Both the position numbers and the translations under genes were made by a program. A stretch of 64,000 bases of DNA, from NCBI RefSeq assembly GCF_905475395.1, contig NC_058337.1:139135172-139199171 (forward strand), in the 5' to 3' direction. Position 1 is the stretch's first letter. Every line of letters begins with the position of its first letter. The notes under the pieces were generated by a model, which was not told where the DNA came from, searched no databases, and saw nothing but the letters and a program-made list of their open reading frames with translations. Positions 31,542 through 41,602 of the stretch are shown here, piece by piece. This DNA comes from Chrysoperla carnea (Eukaryota > Arthropoda > Insecta > Neuroptera > Chrysopidae).

Positions 31542-32516
31542 ATGTCATTACTTGATGCAAGTCCGATTTATAAGCCATTTTCATATCCGTGGGCATATGA
31601 AGCTTGGCACACTCAACAAAAAATTCATTGGCTACCGGAAGAAGTGCCGCTTGCTGATGATGTTAAAGATTGGAAATATAATTTATCGCCAGGTGAGAAG
31701 CATTTATTAACGCAAATATTTCGCTTTTTTACACAAGCTGATATTGAAGTAAATAATTGCTATATGAAGCATTATTCACGAGTATTTAAACCCACTGAAG
31801 TAATGATGATGTTATCTGCTTTTTCTAATATGGAAACAGTACATATTGCAGCATACTCACATTTGCTTGATACTGTAGGGATGCCTGAAGTAGAATATTC
31901 TGCGTTTCTTAAATACAAGGAAATGAAAGATAAATATGATTATATGCAGCAATTTGAGGTTGCTACTAATGAGGATATAGCAACTACGCTTGCAGTATTT
32001 GGAGCTTTTACAGAAGGATTACAGCTATTTGCATCTTTTGCTATTATGCTTAATTTTCCACGTTTTAATAAAATGAAAGGTATGGGGCAGATTATTGCTT
32101 GGTCAGTGCGTGATGAAACGCTGCATACTAATTCTATTATTACACTCTTTAAAACTTTCGTTAGAGAAAATCCTGAAGTCTGGACAGAAAATTTACGTAG
32201 TCGTATCTATAAAGCTTGCACAACTATTGTACATTTTGAAGATGCGTTTATTGCTCTTGCTTTTGAAGTAGGAGGGATTGAAGGGCTAACGGCTGATGAG
32301 GTAAGATTATATATTAGATATATCGCTGACAGACGTTTATTTCAGCTAGGGCTAAAAGATATTTATATGGTAAAAAATAACCCTCTGCCATGGCTTGATG
32401 AAATGCTAAACGGGGTTGAGCATACAAACTTCTTTGAAAATAGAGCAACCGAATATTCAAAAGCAGCAACTACCGGCTCATGGGAAGAAGTATTCGCTGA
32501 TATGGATAGGAAGTAG
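31542..32516 (+). CDS. nrdB: Ribonucleotide reductase small subunit (class Ia)
   Basis: 324-residue beta subunit holding the di-iron tyrosyl radical cofactor. Iron ligands are visible in FTQADIEVNNCY, SNMETVHIAAYSH (E and H), TEGLQLFASFAIML and VRDETLHTNS. The C-terminus interacting with NrdA is present (SWEEVFADMDRK). The start ATG 31542 has an AAAGAAAG ribosome-site-like stretch 8-10 bp upstream. The gene is intact although its partner nrdA is frameshifted. Confidence 0.95.
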   Translation: MSLLDASPIYKPFSYPWAYEAWHTQQKIHWLPEEVPLADDVKDWKYNLSPGEKHLLTQIFRFFTQADIEVNNCYMKHYSRVFKPTEVMMMLSAFSNMETVHIAAYSHLLDTVGMPEVEYSAFLKYKEMKDKYDYMQQFEVATNEDIATTLAVFGAFTEGLQLFASFAIMLNFPRFNKMKGMGQIIAWSVRDETLHTNSIITLFKTFVRENPEVWTENLRSRIYKACTTIVHFEDAFIALAFEVGGIEGLTADEVRLYIRYIADRRLFQLGLKDIYMVKNNPLPWLDEMLNGVEHTNFFENRATEYSKAATTGSWEEVFADMDRK

Positions 32517-32605
32517 TAAAATGTCATTGTGAGAGAGTGCAGTAATTTCATGCCTTTGATGTCATCTCGTAGTGGGATTGTTGTATGGTTTGAAAAAGAC
32601 ACTCG

Positions 32606-32770
32606 ATGTCATCCCGTGGCTTGTCCACGGGATCCAGTAACCTATAATGTCATACCGCGTCTCAACCGCGGTATCTTAAGACGCAGTTTGTGATACAAGA
32701 CCTAGTTCACCAAGTCATGGGGGTGTCAGTAAAAAAGCTGGATCCCGTGGTCAAGCCACGGGATGACACA
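32606..32770. repeat. Interrupted palindromic repeats upstream of fni
   Basis: ATGTCATCCCGTGGCTTGTC and, 110 bp later, the returning GGATCCCGTGGTCAAGCCAC flank a second hairpin of ACCGCG...CGCGGTATC with its own spacer. One frame through it (LDPVVKPRDDT) is open and artificially lengthens the fni frame upstream. No gene in 32517-32812 otherwise. Confidence 0.75.
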
Positions 32771-32812
32771 GCAGCTATACTTTTCCTCTTAATGACGAAA
32801 AAACAATTATTT

Positions 32813-33823
32813 ATGTCAGACATAAAAAGAAAACAAGACCATATCGAAATTAATCTTACAAAGAATGTTGAATCTGGCTTAAGAAGCGGATTTGAGTCAG
32901 TTCAGTTTGTGCATAATGCCTTACCGGAAATCAATTATAGTAGTATAGATACAACTACCACTTTCTTAAATAAAATCTTACAAGCACCTATTCTAATTTC
33001 TAGCATGACAGGCGGAACACCTAGGGCAAGAGATATTAATTGTAGATTAGCTGCTGCTGCTCAAAAAGCAGGTATCGCTATGGGGCTTGGCTCTATGCGT
33101 ACATTACTTACAGAACCAAGTACTTTAGATACATTTACAGTGCGAAATAATGCTCCTGATATAGTATTACTTGCTAATATTGGTGCGGTGCAACTTAATT
33201 ATGGCGTAACACCAAAGCAATGCCAATATTTGGTAGATAGTGTTAAAGCAGATGCCTTAATTTTACATCTGAACGTATTACAAGAATTAACGCAGCCGGA
33301 AGGTGATAAAAATTGGGAAAAACTTTTGCCTAAAATAAAAGAAGTAATAAATTATCTTTCTGTCCCTGTAATTATCAAGGAAGTAGGATTTGGTTTGTCT
33401 AAAAAAACCGCCAAGCAATTTATAGATATAGGAGTTAAGATTCTTGATGTTGCAGGAAGTGGTGGAACATCGTGGAGTCAGGTAGAAGCTTACCGTGCTA
33501 CAAATTCATTACAAAATCGTATAGCTAATAGTTTTATCAATTGGGGAATTCTGACGCTAGATTCCCTTAAAATGGTGCGAGAAGCTTCAAAGGATATTTC
33601 GGTTATTGCAAGTGGCGGCTTAAAGTCGGGTATTGAAGGGGCTAAAGCTATTCGCATGGGAGCGGATATTTTTGGTTTTGCTGGTCCATTTTTAAAAACA
33701 GCTGATGTTTCAGAAAATCTAGTATCTGAAGAGATACAGCTAATAATAGAGCAACTTAAAATTACTATGATGTGTACAGGATCGCATAATTTGGAAGAGT
33801 TGAAAAAGGTTGAATTATTGTAA
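32813..33823 (+). CDS. fni: Isopentenyl-diphosphate delta-isomerase, type 2
   Basis: FMN- and NADPH-dependent TIM-barrel enzyme interconverting IPP and DMAPP. Rickettsia take up these compounds from the host and keep this enzyme. N-terminal [10 protein letters not shown] and [33 protein letters not shown] for FMN binding, [53 protein letters not shown], and [20 protein letters not shown] are all family hallmarks. I start at ATG 32813 ([10 protein letters not shown]). An upstream extension to 32690 is read-through of a repeat. The frame is intact. Confidence 0.93.
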   Translation: MSDIKRKQDHIEINLTKNVESGLRSGFESVQFVHNALPEINYSSIDTTTTFLNKILQAPILISSMTGGTPRARDINCRLAAAAQKAGIAMGLGSMRTLLTEPSTLDTFTVRNNAPDIVLLANIGAVQLNYGVTPKQCQYLVDSVKADALILHLNVLQELTQPEGDKNWEKLLPKIKEVINYLSVPVIIKEVGFGLSKKTAKQFIDIGVKILDVAGSGGTSWSQVEAYRATNSLQNRIANSFINWGILTLDSLKMVREASKDISVIASGGLKSGIEGAKAIRMGADIFGFAGPFLKTADVSENLVSEEIQLIIEQLKITMMCTGSHNLEELKKVELL

Positions 33824-33835
33824 TTGTCACCAACT

Positions 33836-34345
33836 ATGTCATTCTTGCGTGAGGCTTGTCCCGTATGGATCATTTTTTCCCTGTCATCCCACGACTTGAT
33901 CGCGGGATCCAGCTTAAAATACTAAAATTATTAGTATTTTTTATTGTTTTTCTGGATGCCGTAGTCAAGCCGATAGTACCGGACAGTTTTTATTATATGT
34001 CATTCCCGCAAAAGTGCAGTAGTGTCCGGAGAAAAAATAAACGTTGTTATTATTAGTTTTTTTCGTCATTGCGAGAAGAATTACAAAGTAATTCGACGAA
34101 GCAAGAAAGTAAAAAAATGCTAAAATTAGTAATTTTTTACTATTTTTCTGGATTCCCACGCGGTCTACGACCGTTCGCAATGACGGTTTTAATAATACTC
34201 CAATTTTCTCCGGAAACTACTGCACTTTCGCGGGAATGACATACAAGGTCACCTACATCTGAATAAAATATAACATTTTTTTAATAATTGTCCGGTACTA
34301 TGGGTCAAGCAACTAAATGACACCGAGGCATTTTTCGATCCACGC
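33836..34345. repeat. Four-level nested palindromic repeats
   Basis: From outside in: a partial GTCATTCTTGCG... / GATCCACGCAAC repeat; a GTCATCCCACGACTTGATCG ... repeat broken at GTAGTCAAGC/GGTCAAGC; a unit bounded by ATAGTACCGGACAGTTTTT and its inverted partner (33973-34304); inside it a unit bounded by AAAGTGCAGTAGTGTCCGG and TCCGGAAACTACTGCACTTT (about 34011-34228); and in the centre a CGTCATTGCGAG ... CGCAATGACG palindrome (34053-34185). Each insertion left the previous repeat readable. The region 33824-34414 has no gene. Confidence 0.8.
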
Positions 34346-34414
34346 AACAAAGCTTTTTCGGAAATAACATAGGAGTCATGCAACAAAGCCTGTATCTTTC
34401 CCGCAATGATATTT

Positions 34415-35219
34415 CTACAACTCTAAATAAGATTTTAGTGCCAAAATTAATATCTCATCTTTTTTGGTATCTAAGTCTTTTGTTAATTCTTCATAAACTT
34501 GTTCGTCTGATAGGGTAGTGAATTTTTTAAAGAGCTTTACTATTTCCAAAGACGGCATAATCTGAAAAGCATCTTTCAATATTTTGATCTTTTTCTTATC
34601 ATTCAGATTATTATTTGAATTCAAATAAAGTTCTAGCAAAGGGATATTTACAAAATTGGTGTTTATAGCCGACTCTAAATATTCTGCATCATTTGCCAGT
34701 AAATAGTAATCAGAAATTTTTAAATTGTCTGAAATAGGTATGGCTTTATGAAGTTTGGCAATTTTATTTGTGATAAAAGTAAATTTAGACCATAAAGCAA
34801 GTTGCCCGTAACAATAAGCTAAAGTAACTAAATTATTTGCATCATATTCATTTAAATTATAAGCTTTAATAGCATAATTCTCAGCTTCTTGATAAAGTCC
34901 TTTATCGTAATAAAGTCTGGCTAAATTTTTATTGCTGTAAAAAGCAAATTCTTTTGATTTAGAAATATTTTGTAGTAATTTTACGATTACTGAAAATATT
35001 ATGTATCTTAATTGGTAAGTCAATAATTAATACTAAAAATTTTATGGCAATAAAACCAAATACTATTAATAGAATTAAGCTAATGAGACTAAAGAAAAAA
35101 GTAGTTTCAATATTATAATTATATAAATTAATAAAGACCTTTGAATCAAAGCTTTGTGTTAAGGTAAAGCCAAAATAAAGAAGAAAAAGAGCAGCACATA
35201 TTAATAATAATCTAAACAT
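34415..35219 (-). pseudogene. HemY-like membrane TPR protein, shortened
   Basis: 35219-34959 is the N-terminal membrane part typical of HemY-like proteins (MFRLLLICAALFLLYFGFTL, second helix SLISLILLIVFGFIAIKF). 35023-34415, in another frame, is a helical TPR-like region (NLARLYYDKGLYQEAENYAI, LVTLAYCYGQLALWSKFTF). Overlap of the two frames shows a frameshift near 34965, and the TPR part is shorter than usual for the family. Neighbouring hemD and an intervening unknown gene match the alpha-proteobacterial hemD-x-hemY order. Confidence 0.7.
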
Positions 35220-35892
35220 CTTTATTTATAAACTCCTGCATAAAATTTTCTGAATAAAGAAAATTAATTAGATATTTTAATTTTTCTAGGGTCAAGGATT
35301 TATCTTGTTCTTTTATAGTTATATTAGAAGGCTTTTTCTCGATTTTAACAAATTTTTCAAGCCATTTATGATTTAATGGGAAAATTACTTCTACTCTTTC
35401 AGATTTAGAAATAAGGTAATTATTATTATCTTCTTCTAAGTTTGCTAAAATATTTTTTATTTCCTTAGGTAGCAGCAGAGATTTTAATACTGTTAATTCT
35501 TTACTATATTCCTGATCTTGTAAGAAATTATATATTAACAAATTTGCATTTAGCAGATAATTAATATAATCAGGTGAATATATTTTTTGCTGAGGCTTAG
35601 GTTTTTGTTCTAATGCAGCAGTAGGAGCTTCGGGAAATTTTAAGGAATCTATATAATTAAAACATGTTTTAGTAGATAGCAAAGGTGCTTCTTCTTTTAC
35701 TTCTGTAATATTTGTTTCAATCTCCTCTGGAATATCAAGAGTTTGACTTAAGTTTTTATTTTCGCTTTTAAATAATTTTAAAATATCGCTCCTATTGTTA
35801 TAAAGCGTAAAGGAAGATAAAGTAAATATTACTATCGCTATGAGAAAGATGTTCCGGCTTTTAAATAAACTATTGCATTTTTGCATTTTCAA
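35212..35892 (-). CDS. Conserved membrane-anchored protein between hemD and hemY-like genes
   Basis: 226 residues with one N-terminal membrane helix (RNIFLIAIVIFTLSSFTLY) and a long soluble helical domain; no motif recognised. Position between hemD and hemY is occupied in many alpha-proteobacteria by a mitofilin-like or HemX-like protein with the same topology, so this may be the short Rickettsia counterpart (inference from order and topology). It overlaps hemD by 23 bp and the hemY-like gene by 8 bp, indicating one operon. It is intact. Confidence 0.65.
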   Translation of the reverse strand: MKMQKCNSLFKSRNIFLIAIVIFTLSSFTLYNNRSDILKLFKSENKNLSQTLDIPEEIETNITEVKEEAPLLSTKTCFNYIDSLKFPEAPTAALEQKPKPQQKIYSPDYINYLLNANLLIYNFLQDQEYSKELTVLKSLLLPKEIKNILANLEEDNNNYLISKSERVEVIFPLNHKWLEKFVKIEKKPSNITIKEQDKSLTLEKLKYLINFLYSENFMQEFINKDV

Positions 35893-36541
35893 ATAATAAT
35901 TTGATTAAATCATTAGGATTTTGGTCATCACAATAAACCACATTTTTAAAAAAAGGTCTAACTATATTTGCAACTTTTGAACTTATAGCTATAACTAAAC
36001 TATTTTGTAAATATTCTAATAAATTATTTTCATTCAAAAATTTTAACAGAGTCTTAGCACTATTTTGAGAATAAACTAAAATAAAATTAACAGAATTTTT
36101 AAGTTCTTTTACAACAGATAACGGAAGATCATTTAAATATTCTACATTATAAATAATATAACGTTTTATCTTATCAGGCAAATCTTTAGTGATTTCATTT
36201 GAAGATAGATGTATAGCTTGTTCATAATCAGCCGGAAAATACTGTATCAAATCATCGACGTTTTTACCGGCATAGGCTATTTTAAAGCCTTTATTTATTA
36301 ATATCTCTCTTGATTTATCACCCACCACCCAAATGTTATGATTTAATTCATATTCAGCAATAATTCTGGCGGCTTATTTGCTAGTTATTATTATATTTGA
36401 GTAGTTTTTTAAAATATTAGTATCAAAATCTAAAGTTTTATACTTAATTATAGGGCAATTAATATAATGAAAATATTTACCTATTTCCTGGGTAGTTTCT
36501 AAATTAGCTTCTAAGCTTCTAGTTAATAAAACCGACTTCAT
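35870..36541 (-). pseudogene. hemD: Uroporphyrinogen-III synthase, one nonsense codon
   Basis: Heme-pathway cyclase/isomerase. From ATG 36541 (MKSVLLTRSLEANLETTQEI) the frame is open except for TAA at 36374 following NIIITSK, and continues with IWVVGDKSREILINKGFKIA. FILVYSQNSAKTLLKFL corresponds to the conserved F-x-S-x-x-x-x-x-x-L region, where serine is usual. About 223 codons. HemD is poorly conserved, but the SK.A, VGDKS...L and YSQNS blocks plus the neighbouring hemY-like gene make the call firm. Confidence 0.8.
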
Positions 36542-37031
36542 ATAATATTCGTATTCCTATATAAAGAGCTACTGCCCAAATTATAATAGCTGCTATTTTA
36601 TTAACTATAGCTAAAATTGTGCTACTTTTATTCAGCTTTCTAATATTATAACCAGCAAAACCTAAAGAGAAAAACCATATCCAGGATACAAGCACGCAAG
36701 TTAAAGTAAATATAGTAAGTCCCTGATATTTTAAGGCACTTGTACCTATTACTACTATTGTATCCATAATTGCATGTGGATTTAATATCGATACTGATAT
36801 ACCAAATAGAATCTGTTTTTTAGCTGAAAGTGCATTCGAGTTATTAGTAAGATCAAGAGGTGGCTGATTCCAAGTATTATATCCCAAAATAATAAAAAAA
36901 TAAATCCCAAGACAAATATAGCAAGTTTTAGGGTAGGGATTTCAAAAATTATTAAAGACAAACCAAAAACGGCAGAGCAGATAAGAATAGTATCGCATAT
37001 AGAAGCTGATATTATACTAGGTAAAACTTAT
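36519..37031 (-). pseudogene. LysE/ArgO-family amino acid exporter, 5' truncated
   Basis: Membrane exporter with hydrophobic helices. GYNTWNQPP and the family segment SILNPHAIMDTIVVIGT are clear, and VSWIWFFSLGFAGYNIRKL follows. A frameshift near 36890 separates an upstream piece (ICDTILICSAVFGLSLIIFE, LKLAIFVLGFIFLL), and the N-terminus is cut off at about 37031, close to an IS256 end. Its 3' end overlaps the hemD start by 23 bp. Confidence 0.78.
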
Positions 37032-37065
37032 TGAAATTTTTGATGTGTAGCTCCTTGATTAAATA

Positions 37066-38274
37066 GAGTCTTTCCAATTAACTGTGTAAATTCTTTCAAA
37101 GCCCTAGATTCTTCCTTCAAATTTAATTAAAAAATGAGCCATAGCCGCGTTCCAATTTGGGACAGGCATAGACCATTTTCTAGTCATATAATCAATTGCC
37201 AAATATAAGCTTTTAAAAACAGCATTATCATTTGGGAAAACTCTCTTATTTTTAGTCACCTTACGTAACTGACTATTGACAGATTCCACAGCATTAGTTG
37301 TATAAATTATTTTCCTTATTTCTTCAGGATAGCCAAAGAAAATTATAAAATTATCCCAATTGGCATACCAGGACTTAGCAATTTGAAGATATTGTTTATT
37401 CCATTTTGCTTCAAAACTTTCCAAAGCAAGATGTGCTTCTTCTTCAGTACTAGCAATATAAATAGGTTTTAAATCACCTGCAAGTTCTTTACGATCTTTA
37501 TAGCTTACATATGACAAACTATTTCTGATTTGATGTACAATGCACAGCTGATGCTCAGTTTGTGAATATACTGCAGATATCGCCTCACTCATGCCCGTTA
37601 GATTATCGCTACAAGCAATTAAGATATCTTTTAATCCCCTGTTTTTCATTTCAGTAAAATTATTTAACCAAAATTTAGCCCCCTCATTCTCGCTAATCCA
37701 CAAGCCTAAAATATCTTTCCGTCCTTGTAAATCAATACCTAATGCAACATATACTGATTTATTGACAATACGTTTATCCTGACGTACTTTTACTATTAAA
37801 CAATCAAAAAACACTATAGCATATACTGAGTCCAGTGGACGACTCTGCCAAAGCTTAACATCCTCAATTATATCATCAGTAATTTGACTAATTAAGCTCT
37901 CACTAATATCAGCTCCATACAATTCTTGCAGTTGAATCTTTATATCTGATAAGCTCATGCCTTTAGCGTATAATGATAGCACTTTGTCATCAAATCCATC
38001 AAACCTTCTTTGACGCTTTGCTATTAATGCTGGTTCAAAACTACTATTCCCATCCCTTGGTACTTCAATCTCAACAGCACCATTCTTTGTCATGAGGTTC
38101 TTTGCATTATAACCATTACGCGAATTCTCAATATCACTCTGACTATATTTGCTATATCCTAAATGATTATTCATCTCTGACTGCAATGCCTTCTCTACAA
38201 GACGCTTAGTTAACTGTTTTAATAAACCATCTTCTTTAAATAAAGTTGATATATCTTTATCATTATTGGAGTCT
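37066..38274 (-). mobile_element. IS256-family element, nearly complete transposase (37104-38270)
   Basis: The transposase frame covers most of the protein: IEVPRDGNSSFEP, the first catalytic Asp in VIVFFDCLIVKVR-like VYAIVFFDCLIVKV, IACSDNLTGMSEAI with the second Asp, HQIRNSLSYVSYKDRK, and NAVESVNSQLRKVTKNK with the catalytic Glu. The first 20 or so residues (present at 43.4 kb) are missing because another IS256 end starts at about 38270. The left end is AGTCTTTCCAATTAACTGTG. One long frame remains, so only the N-terminus is damaged. Confidence 0.88.
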
Positions 38275-38496
38275 TTCCAATTAACTGTGTAAATTTTTTC
38301 AAAGCCCTAGATTCTTCCTTCAAATTTAATTAAAAAATGAGCCATAGCCGCGTTCCAATTTGGGACAGGCATAGACCATTTTCGCGTAATATAGTCAAGT
38401 ATAAAGTCTTAAAAACAGAGTCATCGTTAGGAAAAACCCTTTTGTTATTAGTTACTTTGCGTAATTTGCTATTCAATCCTTCAATAGCATTAGTAG
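38275..38496 (-). mobile_element. IS256 3' end remnant
   Basis: The terminal sequence AGTCTTTCCAATTAACTGTG and the following C-terminal transposase codons repeat what is at 37066 onward for about 110 bp, then diverge into a different IS256 variant (TLGKTLLL-type residues ... NSIALVV, frame-broken). It is cut at 38497 by the IS200 element. Tandem, partly overlapping IS256 remnants show repeated insertion at one site. Confidence 0.7.
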
Positions 38497-39085
38497 TATC
38501 AATTACTACCGTCTAAAGCCGGTAGTTTGGTTTACGCTTGCAAAGCAGATTAAAAGCGTAAACGCTAAAACTCTGACATTCTCAAATCATCTTTTTTATG
38601 ATATTCTTCTTGTTGCTCTATATACTTCTGTACTGCTTCTGAATTCACATTACCAACTGTAACAACAAAATACCCTCTAGTCCAAAGATGTTGACCCCAA
38701 TATCGCTTACGAAGTAGTTCAAATTCCTGTAGCAATTTACGACTACTCTTTCCTTTAATATATTGTAACAACTTAGATATTGAGATACTCGGTGGAACTG
38801 ATACTAATATATGAACATGATCAGGACTTATGCTGCCACTAATTATATCTATGTAATTAGCTGCACATATTTCCTGAATTACTTCCCTTGCTCTACTTGC
38901 TATTTGCTCAGTTAAAACTCTATACCTGTACTTTGTACAAAACACTATATGATACTTTAAATCATACAGGCTATGAGACCCTCTCCTATATTCCATCTCT
39001 TCCTCTAGTAACCTATTAGATAGATTATACTAAAGTGTTCGCCTAAAGGCGAGGGTGTTAACCCTATCCCACTTAACTACATAAA
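38497..39085 (-). mobile_element. IS200/IS605 element with intact TnpA (38565-38996)
   Basis: TnpA, 143 residues, complete: YDLKYHIVFCTKYRYRVLT, HUH in SPDHVHILVSVP, and catalytic tyrosine in EAVQKYIEQQEEYH. The left hairpin CCCTCGCCTTTAGGCGAAC and right hairpin ACCGTCTAAAGCCGGT are present. It is inserted into an IS256 remnant, after AATAGCATTAGTAGTA. Sister of the element at 28622-29209, which has a stop codon. Confidence 0.9.
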
Positions 39086-39120
39086 ATTTTATTTATATCT
39101 ATTCAATAACACAAAAGTTT

Positions 39121-39324
39121 ATGCTCGTTTTGATAGAATATTTGTCTCATGTTCTGTTAAGCGTAAGAGAGCGATTATTTTTAAAAATTGTTTTAACTGA
39201 GTATCATGCTATTGACGGTGGTCATGATTTAACTGATATATTAAAAGTTAAGAAAAACTATCCTGAAGGGCTAGAAGCAATAAGCAAAATAGTAAAAGAT
39301 CATAGACTTTTTATTTTAGAATAA
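39121..39324 (+). CDS. Hypothetical fragment
   Basis: 67 codons (LSHVLLSVRERLFLKIVLTE, AIDGGHDLTDILKVKKNYPE, ISKIVKDHRLFILE). It looks protein-like and bacterial but no family is recognised. The upstream part may have been lost to the IS200/IS256 cluster. Confidence 0.4.
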   Translation: MLVLIEYLSHVLLSVRERLFLKIVLTEYHAIDGGHDLTDILKVKKNYPEGLEAISKIVKDHRLFILE

Positions 39325-39384
39325 ATTAATAATTGAAAATTTATTTAAACTGATTTATTTTTAATTTTTTAGATTAGGTATTTT

Positions 39385-39900
39385 ATGTTTACAAAGTTTT
39401 CACTCATATTAATTATAATGTTTTTTGGTATAGTTTCCTACGCTAATCCTAAACCTATAGGACTTGAATTAAATAAAACAACCTTAGAAGAGGTAAAAGA
39501 AAAATATAAAGTTATAAGGATGGAAGCTAATAAGTGGAATGGTACTAACTATTATATAGATACTTAAGATATTGATTTTAAAAATGTTTCAAGTGCTTTA
39601 ATAATATGTAATCATAATAATATAGTGCAAGCTGTAATTTTAGTAATGGATAAAAACAATTTTAATGAATTGTTAGGTATGTTATCAGAAAAATATACAT
39701 TGAAAGAAAAAAATATACCTTTTGTGGGTAATAAATCAGCAGTTTTTATTGATGATAACTGTACTATTATTTTAGACTCTCCTCAGCTTAATTTTAATAT
39801 GGATTTAACTTATATAACTAATGAGTTTTATAGTAAATATCTAGATAAATTACAGCACGAAAAACAGCTTGAAAAAGAAAAAAAGAAAGATTTACTTTAA
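39385..39900 (+). pseudogene. Small secreted protein, one nonsense codon
   Basis: Signal peptide MFTKFSLILIIMFFGIVSYA with likely cleavage after SYA, then a lysine-rich mature part. TAA at 39565 follows NYYIDT, and the same frame continues (DIDFKNVSSALIICNHNN, KNNFNELLGMLSEKYTLKEK, CTIILDSPQLNFNMDLTYIT) to 39900, about 171 codons. The ending is a charged coil (KLQHEKQLEKEKKKDLL). I do not recognise the family. Probably periplasmic. Confidence 0.6.
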
Positions 39901-39972
39901 ATAATATTGAAAATTTTATACAAGTGTTTATTTTTCTTAAATTATTTAGCATATTAGAATATAATAGCACTT

Positions 39973-41160
39973 ATGAAAATTATTGCGAAGATTCCAGCAT
40001 GGATGCTTTTATGCCTATTTACTTTATCGCCCATAACGGAAACAATCTATACTTCAGGGTTACCAGATATCACTGAGTATTTTAACACCGATGGTAGTAC
40101 TACCCAAATCACATCTATCCTATATTATCTAGGGTTTGCTCTTGGCATATTAACGCTTGGCAGATTATCCGATATTTATGGCAGAAGACCGGTTGTTTTA
40201 TTTGGGCTTTGTATTTACGCTATATCTTCCATTATTAGCATTTTTGCACCTAACATAGAAACATTAATGTTAGCCCGTTTTGTGCAGGCTTTCGGCGTAA
40301 GTGTTGGTTCAGTTATCGGGCAGGCTATGGCTCGTGATTCTTATCACGGTTCAGAATTTTTATATGTTTATGCTAGCCTATCTCCATGGCTTTTATTTAT
40401 CCCTTCTTTGGGTTCATCTATGGGGGGGGGGGGGGATATTATAGAATATTCAAGTTGGCATTACACTTTTGTATTCTTCAGTCTTACAGGTACAGTATTA
40501 TTAATTTTATATTATAAAATTTTACCTGAAACGAATCCTTATATAAATTTTCTGCAAACTATATTTTGAAGTTTTAAAAGTAGTTATCAGAGATAAAAGG
40601 TTATGGCTATATGCTTTTATTATTGGAGCATTTAACGGTATATATTATGGTTTTTATATAGAAGCTCCTTTTATTTTCATTGATAAAATGAAAGTTGCTC
40701 CATCTTTTTATGGTAAATTGGCATTCTTATTATCTTTTGCCGGTATTTTTGGCGGATTTTTAGGAGGATATTTAATAAAAAAACGTCATATACATGATCA
40801 AAAAGTAATGATTTTAGGGCTTGTTTTTAGTGTAATAGGCTGTAGCTTGCTCGAAATTGATGCTCTAATATTACAGGATAAAGAGGTGGATCAAAACATA
40901 GCGGTTATTATGATATTTGCACCTATGATGCTACATATGGTCGGTCATAATTTACTGATTCCTATGACTCTTCGTTATGCTTTAGAAGATTTTTATTTGG
41001 TGCAATATATTATGTACTAATCGCAGCCGTAACTTTTTTAGTCTCTAAATTACACAGTGATACAATAGATAATTTTGCTTTATTGTTCTTAGTTTTAAGT
41101 GTTAGCTCTGCTGCTGCGTTTTATTATATTTTAATTTTGTATAAGAAAAAATTGACATGA
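39973..41160 (+). pseudogene. Bcr/CflA-type MFS transporter, several frameshifts
   Basis: Twelve-helix drug/H+ antiporter type of the major facilitator superfamily. [17 protein letters not shown] is the MFS motif A, and [19 protein letters not shown] is the Bcr/CflA helix 4. A run of 14 Gs at 40422-40435 (SMGGGGD) replaces what is probably a short glycine segment but keeps frame. Frame breaks occur near 40560 and 41000, and the last part ([19 protein letters not shown] ... [12 protein letters not shown]) ends at TGA 41160. About 395 codons if read through. Confidence 0.85.
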
Positions 41161-41212
41161 GCCGCTGTATGTCCTACAATAGCGGATGTAATAAATAAAA
41201 ATAGGCAGTATT

Positions 41213-41476
41213 ATGAATACCGTAGATATCAGATTACGCATTGCAGAAGACACAAAAATAGAAGCTGAGCAAATATTTAAGCAAATGGGTATGACTATGT
41301 CGGAAGCCATGAGAATATTCTTAAATCAATGTATAAATAGCGGCGGACTGCCTTTCAAACCGCATGTTAAGATTCCAAATAAGGAGACTTTGAAAGCTTT
41401 TGAAGACGGGGATAATAAAATTGGTTTAACTGTTTCAAAAAATACAAAAGAAATGTTGGATAAGTTAGGTATATAG
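41213..41476 (+). CDS. RelB/DinJ-family antitoxin
   Basis: 87-residue antitoxin with an N-terminal ribbon-helix-helix (MNTVDIRLRIAEDTKIEAEQ, KQMGMTMSEAMRIFLNQC) and the PF segment GGLPFKPH typical of DinJ/RelB. It would bind its own promoter and the RelE/YafQ-type partner encoded 3 bp downstream. The gene is intact. Confidence 0.85.
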   Translation: MNTVDIRLRIAEDTKIEAEQIFKQMGMTMSEAMRIFLNQCINSGGLPFKPHVKIPNKETLKAFEDGDNKIGLTVSKNTKEMLDKLGI

Positions 41477-41479
41477 ATT

Positions 41480-41600
41480 GTGCTTGAACCGATATACACA
41501 AAGCCTTTTGAAAAAGATATAAGAATTATGAAAAAAAGAGGCAAAAACGTAGAAAAGTTAAAAAATATTATAGAGTTGTTATCCAATAAAGTTTCTTTAC
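41480..41600 (+). pseudogene. RelE/YafQ-family toxin, truncated
   Basis: About 40 N-terminal codons of a YafQ-type mRNA interferase directly follow the antitoxin. Similarity ends abruptly at about 41602, where IS256-type sequence begins and carries the frame on to 41764 as unrelated residues. The catalytic C-terminal part is absent, so no toxin activity is expected. The pair is an antitoxin with a dead partner. Confidence 0.75.
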
Positions 41601-41602
41601 GG

